Below are positions 50,799-61,093 of a stretch of 64,000 bases of DNA, one piece after another. This DNA is from Branchinecta lynchi (Eukaryota; Arthropoda; Branchiopoda; Anostraca; Branchinectidae): contig JAKZAP010000007.1 of assembly GCA_023053575.1 (NCBI GenBank), positions 27,553,464-27,617,463 on the forward strand, read 5' to 3'. The translations under genes were made by a program, and so were the position numbers. The notes beneath the pieces were generated by a model that saw nothing but the letters and a program-made list of their open reading frames with translations, did not search any database and was not told the origin of the DNA. Position 1 is the stretch's first letter. Each line of letters begins with the position of its first letter.

Positions 50799-53700
50799 AA
50801 GAATAACTTCCGTAATCGAGATTCGGTATAGTTGCCAGTATTCTGTAGTTATTACAAATTTGGTGAGAGAATTTACTGAAACCATCTGGTAATTTTTCGG
50901 TGCCAGAACTATTCGGTATACTTATGGAGATTTTATCGTTACATGGTATCCCGAATAAGCTATGGGTTCAGAACTATTCGGAATAACAACTGGGATTCGG
51001 TAATTTGTTCGTTATAGTTGCCAGGATTCGGGAGTTCTCCCGAACCTCGAAACTTGGAAGAGGTCGAGTGAAGCACTGGTCGCGGACAAAAGGGATGATC
51101 TGTGATTTCATTGATAGTCCTTACTTTTATTTGGATCCCCAAAATAAAGTCTAATCTTAAATATTTCGAGAATTCCGCCTGCATCGCTTTTCGTAATATT
51201 CTCTATTTTCTGGAAGGGCGCAGATTTCGAAACATTAAAAAGTAGAATCCGGCAAAATAAAATCTCGCCTGCGCTGCTCACTTTATGTGATTATGGGTAG
51301 TATTGACTAGACTACCGTTGCTGCTGCTGCCGGAAAGTCGCTCCATCCTGTTCTTGGAACTTCTTAGAGTCTCGGCATTTAATCCACGAAACAATGATAG
51401 AACGTGTAAGAGAAGCAGTTCACTTTTAGCCTAAAAAAAACTGGATTCAGAATAAATTTAGCCTGGGGCACTCGATTTAATTTTCTATTTTCTTTAATAG
51501 ATAGAGTTGTTGCTGGAATCATGCTCGGCAATATATTCTTCCAGTGGGCTTCGTCAAAATGCCGCCTAATAGTTGGCTTATCGTCTTTTCATGCTGCCCA
51601 TTAATGTTACTCTTCCTACGTAATCCTTTCTGTTCCATAATTTAAAGAGGATTCTAGGATTCGGTAAAATTTTTGAGAGATTGGGTAAAATTTTTACTCT
51701 GCACCCCCCCCCCCCCCCAATGAAAATGCACTTGCGATGACTCTGCTGACGCCTGATGGTTGCTTTGACAACTAGGGCTAAATTGTTGGAAAAATGGTAA
51801 AGTGACGATTTAAATCCTTTACTTTCGATCTTCCTCCTGTCCCCAAGGTGATAAAAGGTCAGGTTTCCAATGGATTTTCAGTTCTCACAGGATGTACCCA
51901 TTTCGTAAAACTGCACAGAAAAATCGACTAATTTTCAATCCAGAAATCCGCGTTGTTTCTGAAATTTGCAAAATCTGGGGAAGCCGTACTGAAACGGAAA
52001 GAGAAATTTTCAGTAGACCTCAAGTGTCCTTTAAATTTTAGAGGTGTAAATCGGAAGTTTTCTGTCAGCATGGCTATGAAACTGGTCATATACTAAAATG
52101 TGTCATTTATGCATCGAAACTAGAAGTACGAGGAATTATATGAGTATATTCACATGCTAAAAAGTTGAATGCAGTTACTCAATGCCTTTTTTGTAAAAAA
52201 GCTAACTCTAAAATTGCTTTGTCAGACATAATCACTGTTTTAAAACTCCCGATTTTCCCCCTGATTTCTTATAATTATCTCCCGAAAATCTCCTGGTTTT
52301 TTCGAAGCAGTTCCTGATTTTCAAAAAAAGAAAGTGGAAGCACTGCTTGATTGTTCGTTTCAGTACTTGTTTTGGTGGGTTTGAAAATTTTTGGTCAAAT
52401 ACAAACTGTCCTACCACGTATTTCTAAAGTTCCCTTAAGTGACCCATCATGCATACATAGAGTGTGTGCCACCCTATTTGCCGTAGTTTCTATTTGACGG
52501 TGCAAACGGATAAGTCAGCTATATTTTATTCGAGATATTTTTCGCCCCTTCTTGGCAAGGGTCCTCTTCAGGCTCAAGCCGCTAAACTGGAAAATGAACT
52601 CTTATCCGTTTTGCACCGTCAAATATGATTCGCAGTCAGCTTGGGCTGATGGAACATCTTATCGTAGTTTCTATGAATGACCTCACGGGATCCTAGCTTC
52701 TTGGCATCGAGGTTGGAACACAGTTTGCATTTTTGGCAAAATATTGTGCAGCGGGCTGATTGGACTAATTACAATAACTAACATTAACCATGCTCCGGCA
52801 ACATGGTATCGAAATGGAAGGTCACCCGTTTGACGATTTGAAAAATGGGTGATAACCTGAATCAAACGGAATGATTAATCAAACAGAAAATCAGCGGTAG
52901 ACAACTCAAAGAAGAAGAAGCTAAACTCTTGATGTGGTTGCTGCCAGGGATTCCTGGATCTTAAGAATTTCCTAACGAAAATTTCTAGAATAACCTTGAT
53001 TATAGTAGGCTGCTTCTGCTGTTCGATATCATAAGATGGTGAGTCTTCCAACAGCTCCACAGGAGTTATAGTGCAACCTGAAGAGATCACCTTGAACTAT
53101 CCTAGTCTAGCATAAAATCCGGTCAAAATCTAAACCAGTCTAACAATAATTTCTTTTGAAGAAAAGTTGTTACAAAATTTGTTCTTCAACACTCAATCGA
53201 AGTGAAACTCTTATGCTATCCGTGGTAACCCTTGTGATGTTATCTTTTTTACTCAGCCAGCTGGGGGAGCCCAACCAAGCGATCTGATTGGCTCTGCATA
53301 AGACAAAGTAGAGCTAGGGTCTGGTCTCTTTAAGGGCAGTTCTGATGGTCTAGACAGCTATGCGAGCTTCTGCACTGGCTGTTTTAGCGACTTTGGCTAA
53401 AACTCACTTCTCTTTCCAGAGCTCTTCTTACACTCCGCTAGTTTCCGCCAGCACTTGGAAAGTTAAGCCACTTCATGAGTGGAAAGTGATCTTGGCAAGT
53501 CAGTGAAAAGTTGTAAATGTTCTTGCACTCAGTGGATTCTCAATTTGCTTTTCGGAAAGCGAATCCAAGATATCCACCAGTAATAAGAAAGCCAGAATCT
53601 GCCAAGCATAAAGGCACAAGAAAAAAATAGAAAGTTGTTGCACCTTTACAACTTCTCACTGGCCAAAATCATTTTCCACTTGTGAAGTGGATTAGTTACA

Positions 53701-54140
53701 AGGCTCTCTGGAATAAAAATAAAAACAACACAGACAGGTTATCAGTCTTACCAGAGTTCCTGCTGAACCAGTAATTAGTATCACTTATGATGCTTGGGAC
53801 CAGCACAAGTAAATTGTAACAGTTATGGCACCAAAATAGCAGAATAATAAGAGGGAGGGGCTAATTACTTATTACGGTAGCCTCTGGCGTAAAATAATAA
53901 CAAGAATTGTAGCCGAATAGTTCAGTAGTTCAATAGAATTCTCAGATCTCTGTTATAGCTTCTCAATTTTCAGTCCTTGTAGACAGCTCGTCTTGCTTCT
54001 TTGTTCTCGCTTTTTATAAAAAACACTAATTTAACCACCCTTTAAAACCTGCATAGAGGGGTTTACATCTGCCTTTTATTGACCAATCAGGAAGGAGAAT
54101 CTATAGTAGAGAATGAGATTAGAGACTTGATCACCAAAGC
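50799..54140 (+). repeat. left arm of a long inverted repeat (>=3.3 kb)
   Basis: Its reverse complement is found at 61094-64000, running to the window edge. The inner border is sharp: the match ends at gatcaccaaagc (54140) against gctttggtgatc (from 61094). Identity looks roughly 90-97% with indels. The left arm alone has about 375 bp at 51095-51470, a 31-bp segment near 52608 and a C-run segment at 51705-51740. It contains a cggatacgtcagctg-type repeat (52495-52660) and ggaaagt-type repeat blocks. No ORF with known domains. Confidence 0.85.
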
Positions 54141-54796
54141 GTTTTCCAATATTTCCGGTTCTCCCCTCCAGCTCCCCCCAAAAGTCACCGGATCCGGTCC
54201 GGATTTTAAGTGGGTCGTCTGAGGCATGAGGTCTTTCCAAATATCAAGTTTCATCGAGATCCGGTCACCCCTTTCAAAAGTTATAAATACCTCAAGATTC
54301 CGGATTCCCCCTCCCTCCACTCCCCCGACAGTGCCCGAATCGGCTCGGGCATGTCAATGATGTATCTAGTGTTTGCTAGGTGTCTTCCCACCAAGTTTCA
54401 TCTCGATCCCTCCACTCATAGCGTTTCCCAAGATTTCCGGTTGCCCCCTCCAGCTCCCCCCAAAAGTCACCGGATCCGGTCCGGATTTTAAGTGGGTCGT
54501 CTGAGGCATGAGGTCCTTTCCAAATATCAAGTTTCATCGAGATCCGATCACCCGTTCAAAAGTTAAAAATACCTCAAGATTCCTGATTTCCCCTCCCTCC
54601 ACTCCCCCCACGGTGCTCGGATCGGGGAAGTGACTATTTCCAACTTAATCATTTGTGGTCCCTGATACGCCTGCCAAGTTTTATCGTCCTAGCTTATGTG
54701 GAAGTGCCCGAACTAGCAAAACCTGGACAGACCGACGGACGGACAGAAATTGCGATCGCTATATGGCACTTGGCCGAAGGGCAAGTGCCATAAAAA
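54141..54796 (-). repeat. family K fragment (reverse), at spacer border
   Basis: Contains two nearly identical sub-repeat units (caccggatccggtccggatt, ttaagtgggtcgtctgaggc, atcaagtttcatcgagatcc) about 300 bp apart. It ends with atatggcacttggccgaagg..gcaagtgccataaaaac, the hairpin end of family K. The resident LINE starts immediately after. Confidence 0.7.
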
Positions 54797-55017
54797 CGTA
54801 CCCCTTTCTGGGGCGACCCAATCACAGAGAATATAGAGGCTTTTCCACACTTCATCCGTCTGATTCTCCAAAATGCGCTCGTTGTGCTGGTTGCCACAGT
54901 TACAGCAAAGATTCGCCTTGCTCACTGCCTCCAAAGTGTGCCAATTGCGACGGTTGTCATGTTTCTTTTAGCCTCAGATGCAGCGTTATGAGGAAAGCCG
55001 TGGGTCTTAGCAAATAA
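54797..55017 (+). CDS. LINE ORF1 fragment with two zinc knuckles
   Basis: The 3' part of a retrotransposon ORF1. Downstream of the family K border the frame reads FSTLHPSDSPKCARCAGCHS, then CSLPPKCANCDGCHVSFSLR and CSVMRKAVGLSK, then a stop. Two CCHC-type knuckles (C-x2-C-x3-H-x7-C and C-x2-C-x3-H-x6-C) are visible; these bind nucleic acid in Jockey/R1/CR1-group ORF1 proteins (family knowledge). The 5' portion is missing, cut at the junction with family K. The stop TAA (55015-55017) overlaps the ORF2 start as TAATG. The element is therefore 5' truncated and unlikely to be mobile by itself. Confidence 0.75.
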
Positions 55018-57698
55018 TGGTTTTTCAGGAAAAGAAACTTCGCTGTGTGTCATTAAATATAAATGGCACAAAGGACAAAGATCTTCTACTTGATGATTTG
55101 CTAGGCAGCTCCGACATTCTTTGTCTCCAAGAGCATCTGCTATCCGCCCCCAGTAGCGAAAGTTTGCGCAGATCTCCTGAGCATTTTATGTTCATCCAGC
55201 CGGCAATGAAAACTAGAGGTCGTCCTTCCGGTGGGTTGGCCATTTTTCTTCGAGCCAGCGAGTGTTCAGCACCACCAAAACTGTTCCAGTCTGGACGTTA
55301 CGCTCTTGCCGTTCAGCTGGACAATATTGTTCTTGTTAACATTTATTTACCTTGCGACCGGCGGAACATTGCATCACATAGTTCATTTGCTAAGGCTTGT
55401 CAGAAAATCAGAACACTTCTGTCAGACATTTCACGGAAAGGAATGAAATGGGCTCTTGTTGGGGATATCAACACTGATCTTCTGACTTCATCTGTACGGA
55501 CTGATTTGTTTTTCGATTCTTTACCGGTAGCTCACAGTCTCATTGAGAAATCTCTACCCTTTTCATATATACATAATCGTGGCGCTAATGTTTCCAACCT
55601 TGATCATTTGATTGTTTCTGAAACATGTCTTATTGACGGTATTGTTGAGGTTGATGAGGAGAAAATTGAGGACGACCATCTGCCTCTGTCTTTCTGTTTG
55701 GTTGTCCCTGTTTCTCGAATCAGTTGTCCAAATCCCAAGAAGGCCTGGATCCAAAAGCGTAACTGGAATCGTATAGATGCTGTGCTCTACATTTCTACGT
55801 TAACCAATCTTCTCTCGCTTATAAAAGTTCCTTTTCACCTTCTTCAGACTGGTATAGCAGCTACTACTTCGTCCGTTGATATTAATTGTTATTATAGCGA
55901 GCTTGTCCATTGCTTGAAATTGGCAGCCGATACTGCTGTACCGGCTGAGAGAATTCGAGTTGGTACAAGGAAACCTATTTGGAAAGTCAGTCCTGAAGTT
56001 AAGAAGGCAAAAAACACGTCAAAATTTTGGCTAAAAATTTGGATTGCTTGTGGACGCCCAGGGAATGGTACTGTCTTTAATCTAAAAGCTAAAACGAAGC
56101 GTGAATACAAATCTTCACTTAAAAATGCTCGTTTGAATGGCTTAGATGCTCCCAGTGACAAAAAAGCGTGGCAAAAGGTCCTTCGTACAGATAAAGGTTC
56201 AGCTGTACCTCCTTCCAACCTAACGATGGTTGACTGGACCAGCCACTACAGTGGTCTATTCAGTGGTTGCAAAAACCAGATTCAGCAGCACTTTGAAAAT
56301 TTACTTCTTAAATACCTACCAAGGAAGATATTTCAACCTTCTGTTCTTCCCGTTACTTGTTCTTCCATCGAAATTGCTTTCCGAAAATTAAGAAGAACTG
56401 GTTCTACAGATTCTGATGGCCTTAGTGCCGATTTTTTCAAAATTGAGTGTCCAGCTTTAACACAACACCTTCAGCTGCTATTTCAAATTTGTTTATGCCA
56501 GGGTTTGGTTCCGAATAGTTTCCTCTTGGGTACTATAACATCGGTGATTAAGCGAGGGAAAGACGCGGACCTTTGCAAAAGCTATCGGCCAATTACAGTT
56601 TCTTGTACCATAAGCAAAATCCTGGAATACGTCCTACTTCCAGAAATAGTTGAAAAATGTCGCTTTGGTTCAATGCAGTTTGGATTCCGTTCGAGCGCCA
56701 GTTGTGCGCACGCTCATCACATATTGACAAAAATGATGAAACAGGCTACCCGCGACAAGTCTGCTATACATATATGTTCTATAGATATATCTGGTGCTTT
56801 TGACAATATAACGCACTCTCAGGCCCTATTTTCTCTCATTACTTCTGGCGTGAATCTGTCTGTTGTCTATCTGTTAAAATTTTGGTATGGTCATTCTTCA
56901 GTAAGGTTCAAATGGCAAGGTAGCTTGTCAGAGACTATTCCAGTCCAAACTGGTGTTCGCCAAGGGGGAGTCTTATCTCCCTACATCTTCAAATCGGCCA
57001 TATCTTCTTGTCTTGATTCTTTGCATCCTGCTTACTTTTATAAAGACCACGCCTTCAGCTACATAGCTTACGCGGACGACTTGCTCTTAGTAAGCCGTAC
57101 CCGATCCACACTCACCAAAAATGTCTGTCAGCTGTCGTCGGAACTTCTCAAAATCGGTCTTGAAGTTAACCTCTCAAAATGTGAGTACCTGCATTTCAAC
57201 CCTTCGTCAAATCGATTGAATGCTAAAGCTTCTATCTCTCTTGGATCGTTCGTCGTCAGATCAACAGAATCTCTACGATGGCTTGGCATAACATTCAAAT
57301 CCTCGTTGTCAAAATTTTGCTCTTCGGTTGTTCAAGAAGTTTCTAGATCAATCCGTACCGCCTATGGGCGCATCGTCCCCAACCGGGGGCGCTATAATCG
57401 TAAAGCTTTGGGAAAATTGTACAGCACCTTCTGCGCTCCTTCTATACTATTTCGTTCCGGTGTCACTCATGTTCTGCGAAAGAAGGAGATAAAAAAGATG
57501 AGATCATGTTATTTTAAATATGCAAAGCACCTGCTCCACTTGTCGAAATTATGCCATAACCATACTTTGACGGAGAAGTTCAAAATTCAAGATGCAAGTA
57601 TTACCCTTTTGGATGTTTCTTCGTCGCTATCAAAAATCATTGACAACAGAACCCAACCAGCGCACGACCTTCTACACTGCTTCCTGGCCGACGATTGA
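55017..57698 (+). CDS. intact LINE ORF2: AP endonuclease + reverse transcriptase
   Basis: An 893-residue uninterrupted ORF2 protein of a non-LTR retrotransposon. Endonuclease (about 8-230): VSLNIN (N14), LCLQEH (E39), GDIN (D150, N152), SNLDH (D196), DDHLPL (H221), all expected APE-type catalytic positions. RT (about 480-770): YRPITVSCTISKILEYVL, FGFR, SIDISGAFDN (D590), TGVRQGGVLSPYIF, SYIAYADDLLL (D687, D688). The tail (about 800-893) lacks the CPxC..H zinc motif of other LINE scraps here and has no RNase H. In the family, the endonuclease nicks target DNA and the RT copies element RNA from the nick. The clade is unresolved (Jockey/I/CR1 group). Dead relatives are at 24090, 38785 and 40252. 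It lies between the long inverted arms. Confidence 0.93.
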   Translation: MVFQEKKLRCVSLNINGTKDKDLLLDDLLGSSDILCLQEHLLSAPSSESLRRSPEHFMFIQPAMKTRGRPSGGLAIFLRASECSAPPKLFQSGRYALAVQLDNIVLVNIYLPCDRRNIASHSSFAKACQKIRTLLSDISRKGMKWALVGDINTDLLTSSVRTDLFFDSLPVAHSLIEKSLPFSYIHNRGANVSNLDHLIVSETCLIDGIVEVDEEKIEDDHLPLSFCLVVPVSRISCPNPKKAWIQKRNWNRIDAVLYISTLTNLLSLIKVPFHLLQTGIAATTSSVDINCYYSELVHCLKLAADTAVPAERIRVGTRKPIWKVSPEVKKAKNTSKFWLKIWIACGRPGNGTVFNLKAKTKREYKSSLKNARLNGLDAPSDKKAWQKVLRTDKGSAVPPSNLTMVDWTSHYSGLFSGCKNQIQQHFENLLLKYLPRKIFQPSVLPVTCSSIEIAFRKLRRTGSTDSDGLSADFFKIECPALTQHLQLLFQICLCQGLVPNSFLLGTITSVIKRGKDADLCKSYRPITVSCTISKILEYVLLPEIVEKCRFGSMQFGFRSSASCAHAHHILTKMMKQATRDKSAIHICSIDISGAFDNITHSQALFSLITSGVNLSVVYLLKFWYGHSSVRFKWQGSLSETIPVQTGVRQGGVLSPYIFKSAISSCLDSLHPAYFYKDHAFSYIAYADDLLLVSRTRSTLTKNVCQLSSELLKIGLEVNLSKCEYLHFNPSSNRLNAKASISLGSFVVRSTESLRWLGITFKSSLSKFCSSVVQEVSRSIRTAYGRIVPNRGRYNRKALGKLYSTFCAPSILFRSGVTHVLRKKEIKKMRSCYFKYAKHLLHLSKLCHNHTLTEKFKIQDASITLLDVSSSLSKIIDNRTQPAHDLLHCFLADD

Positions 57699-57803
57699 AA
57701 TTAAGTGTCTTTTTGTGTATGTTTATGTGTTTTATTTACTTTCTTCATTTACTCCGCTTTCTGAAAACGGCGGGTTATAAATAAATTACTTACTTACTTA
57801 CTT
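57699..57803 (+). repeat. LINE 3' UTR and (tact)n tail
   Basis: A short 3' UTR (tttactccgctttctgaaaa, cggcgggttataaataaatt) ends in acttacttacttactt. The same end, reversed, is at 24100-24180. Reused short-tandem tails suggest 3' slippage priming as in several LINE clades. Confidence 0.8.
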
Positions 57804-58179
57804 CGAGCAACGCTTCATAAGCATCCCTCATCATACAAGGCGGCTTGACCAATGAAAGATAAGTTAGCTACCTTGTGTCATGTTTAATCTCAACTTATCG
57901 GGGACCGTCATACGTTATATTATAGCTTGCTATTTGGATAGGCTAGGTTTGCTATTATAGTTAGTTAAGCAAACATCATGAGCATAAGGCACTAATTTAG
58001 ATAGTAGTAACAAATTTTTGATGATATTTAAAGGAAACGTCGTACTTATGATAGCAATTCATTCTACTTCAGTAGTATTTCCATCCATCCTCATTCCCGA
58101 GATTCTTCACTTTGTAAGTGTATCTATCTCCTTTGTTGGCAATACAGTGATTATTACGCTTGCTATGCTTGTTTTCTTT
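57804..58179. other. spacer stretch, nothing recognised
   Basis: AT-rich. The plus-strand open frame at 58018-58200 (hydrophobic) runs into the adjacent MITE and is not supported as a gene. Confidence 0.4.
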
Positions 58180-58493
58180 GAGCGTGTTCCACGCTTCTAA
58201 TAATAGTAACTATTAGTTACTCTTTTCGTTCGAACCTCGTGAAAAGTTACTACGCTGACCGTTCCAACTTTCTCGAAATAGTAACTGATTGTAACTATTT
58301 GCTTACCACGCTTGGGGGCGTAGCCTGCGTAGCACACGTGGTAACTGCGAATATCTGTCACCTGATTTGCCTGATTAGCCAGTGGAATGATATTTTGCCG
58401 AAAATATAAAAATACGTTTCAGCCTTGACGCCAAGAAGCCAAAATTCGTGACGTCATGCGTAGTAACTAAAATAAGTGGGCTGGAACACGCTC
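58180..58493. mobile_element. TAGTAACT-family MITE with TTT duplication
   Basis: The ends GAGCGTGTTCCA and TGGAACACGCTC are perfect inverted repeats, flanked by TTT at 58177-58179 and 58494-58496. The interior matches the 5538 copy (aatagtaactattagttact, gctgaccgttccaactttct, gacgtcatgcgtagtaacta). It has no ORF. Confidence 0.75.
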
Positions 58494-58699
58494 TTTATGT
58501 GACGTATCATGCTCCCGTTCATTGTTTCCGAGGAGCTGTCAAGGTTGTCATACCTGGCAACGATCATGGAAAGCGGCTGAAAAAAAAAGACTGGAAAAAA
58601 AGTGCTCATGGCAAGAATGCCAACTGTGGTACAAGTGAACTGATTCCAAAATGCCATATGGAAAAAGTCTTGGAAAGGCCAGACAAAACAAAAGAAAAA

Positions 58700-59110
58700 T
58701 TGAATTAGTTTGTCGGTAGGAGCCCCATATCGGGATAGAAGCTTACCCGATCGAAGGCACATGTTACAGAACTTTTAATGTTTCTCCGACAAATCTCAAC
58801 AAGCGAGAGATCATCCGCGTAATTCCACAGGTCGGAAAATGAACTTGCTAGCTCATTAGCCAGGAGCAGAAACAGTGAAGGACCTAAAATTGTACCTTGC
58901 GGTACTCCGTAAAAAAAAACGTGAGACATTCGGAATAGATTGATTTATATTTAGCAGTTGCGTCCTATCTGATATAGCCTAATACTAGCGACGATTCTTA
59001 CTAAAAATATTCTACATAACATTTTGTAAATGGCTAGTCCAAAAGGTTGGCATGCTTGACTAAATTGCAAGCCTTTTTAAGATCAATAGCAATATGATTT
59101 ATCCGATCGA
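58700..59110 (-). pseudogene. LINE RT-core fragment
   Basis: On the minus strand, NHIAIDLKKACNLVKHANLL (RT motif A, with the usual FD changed to CN) is followed, after frame breaks, by YGVPQGTILGPSLFLLLANE and LWNYADDLSLVEI (motifs B and C). It is a different LINE family from the 55-kb one, and is inactive. Confidence 0.65.
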
Positions 59111-59165
59111 CATGGACTTTAGTTGCATGCAAACTAGGCTACTGTAAAGATGTATGGGTTCTTAC

Positions 59166-59250
59166 CATTTTCGGTGTAATGAATCCAAGCCAGTGTGATT
59201 GTGCAGCTTGTTGTTCTGAACTATGGAGACAAAATGACTGACATTGCTTC
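59166..59250 (-). CDS. candidate exon of an unidentified gene (a)
   Basis: Good splice borders on the minus strand: acceptor ctctctttacag and donor gtaaga around 85 nt. One frame reads SNVSHFVSIVQNNKLHNHTG, LDSLHRK. A second is also open (KQCQSFCLHSSEQQAAQSHW..). If it directly follows the candidate at 59923-60049, which ends in phase 0, the frame instead closes after EAMSVILSP. No protein family was recognised. It could be a real exon, a terminal exon or a chance match. Confidence 0.3.
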
Positions 59251-59922
59251 CTGTAAAGAGAGAACAAGATTAGTTATTTACTGAACTAGGGAAATAGGTC
59301 CATACATTCAGAATATAGCCTAGTCTACCACAACCTCTTGATTTTGGGGTAACGTATGCCAAAAGCTTGCCAGCATTTAGCATACCATATGCCTATCGCT
59401 GGATACCCTGACTCAGCAAAACACTCACGGTCCAGTGAAGTTTAGAAATCACCCAGTCAGAATTCGTATCAATCTATAGTGGAGTAGGTTAGAGTTACGG
59501 TACCTACAGTGACTGGTGTTTGGCATTGGGTAACAAGCGTTTGACATAACATCGAAAGAAAGATTTTCCTACGCAGTTCAGATGGGAGGGTAATATCAAG
59601 ATCCGGAATCACTGTAAATAACAGGAAGACAACAATGCTACCGAAAACAAATTTAACACTTTACCCGAAAAGAAGTCCAGATTGCTAACCGTAAGCTGCT
59701 AAAAGGAACAAGTAAGGGGATGAACCCAAACAACTGATCAGAATCGGAAATCTAGCAGGAGCTGGATAGGGCAGTAGAGATAACAAGTAAGTAACCATTC
59801 AGAAGCTAATGAAGATGAGATTCGAGTAACTACTCTACCCGAGTCTCTACCCATCGCTGTTCACATTTTCACACCACTATTCAAATTTCCACAAGAGGAA
59901 CTACGGTATATCAGAGACTCAC

Positions 59923-60049
59923 CAAAACAGGTACAAGTTCAAAGTTCTCGAGTTCTCGGTCAGCGTTATCCGGCGTAAACGATGGGGACAGCTCTTCGAA
60001 GACAAACTCGGTGTTCGGGAGTACTCCTCGTTCGCTCTCGAAGAACAAT
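59923..60049 (-). CDS. candidate exon of an unidentified gene (b)
   Basis: Acceptor cttgttccag before 60049 and a strong donor gtgagt after 59923 on the minus strand. After one carried base, 42 codons are open: LFFESERGVLPNTEFVFEEL, SPSFTPDNADRELENFELVP, VL. The composition is protein-like (acidic, with Pro/Phe). No family was recognised. A second frame from the earlier acceptor is also open but less protein-like. It lies in the spacer between the long inverted arms, so if it is real a host gene has been split or invaded here. Confidence 0.35.
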
Positions 60050-60310
60050 CTGGAACAAGACCTGAATATCACTGCATGCTACTAGTTAGTTTGGTCATTA
60101 GATCTGTGCTCCACTATATCTCATACTTGTTTTTGTTTTTTTCTTACCGGCTCACAATCTCAAAAGAAGACAAAAAAACAAAACAAAATTTTTATTATGA
60201 CAAAAGAGGAAGATGAATTATTGCATGGATATTTGGATTTAAGGCATGCTTGAGCCTTATGAGAAAGATTATGGCTAAGTATTTAAGTAAAGTCCGGTAC
60301 CTGTCCAGAA

Positions 60311-60535
60311 TCAATAAGTAAAATATCGCTGAGATAAACTGAAAACAAGTCTGGTCATCACTGTCAGTTCAGGCAAGGCGGTGGACGTAACAAATGCATC
60401 TCTTCCCATGTGAAATGAACCAAAATTTTCATCAACTTCCAAAATTTCAGTAGCTTTCTGCATATCGTAGGGTTCAGCGTTCAGTATCGTACTGAACCAT
60501 GTACCAGATTTTATAAGTGAAATCAGGACACTGAT
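60311..60535 (-). CDS. candidate coding segment of an unidentified gene (c)
   Basis: The minus-strand frame is open for 74 codons and ends at a stop at 60311-60313. It contains SGTWFSTILNAEPYDMQKAT, EILEVDENFGSFHMGRDAFV and TSTALPELTVMTRLVFSLSQ. It looks like genuine protein sequence. A possible acceptor (ggttcag) lies before 60491. No donor in phase with candidate (b) was found, so it may be a 3'-terminal exon of a separate gene or a fragment. The family is unknown. Confidence 0.3.
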   Translation of the reverse strand: MSVLISLIKSGTWFSTILNAEPYDMQKATEILEVDENFGSFHMGRDAFVTSTALPELTVMTRLVFSLSQRYFTY

Positions 60536-61093
60536 TTAACCATCAGCAATCCAACCAGAATTTGTATTACTGGAAACACTCAAATACAATCCTATCCCGA
60601 AACATCAGAGAAGAACAAACAACTCTTAAGTTGTCTCTGTAAAGTGCAATTGCAGTACAAACAAGCCCTACTGTCTGGCAATGTTAAACTCCCTTGTGGA
60701 GCTGCCAGATAACAGAAAATGTTTGCAACAGAGCACAATCAGAATTTTTCATTGTTGATTGAAAATTACGTTTTGGTAGCTATAGCGTTGAGATTTATCT
60801 TGCAATTACCTACACTGGGGTTAACAAATCTGTGCATTGGCATGCTCCTGGCATCGATAATACTTTAAATCTATCCTCTAAACCATTAAAAAATGTAGAA
60901 CTTCCAAGACATGAATATCACATAGCCCACCAAATCTCCTTATGTCCTCTCATCATGCAACAAGTCGGATTCTTCCACAATTCTCTTTTTTTTGTATTTA
61001 TTTAATATTCAAGAAGACGCTAATTCCCTTTTCTGCATATTCGTCTGAATCAAGAATGTTAAAGGTTTTGCAATTCTGCAGAACTGAGAAGTT
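60536..61093. other. spacer stretch next to the right arm
   Basis: No supported exon or repeat was recognised. The right inverted arm starts at 61094. Confidence 0.4.

Noticed and set aside
52683..52865. Frame conserved in both long arms (also 62355-62537)
   Set aside because: Conserved only because the arms are duplicates. There is no domain, and the sequence also occurs in a non-coding repeat context.
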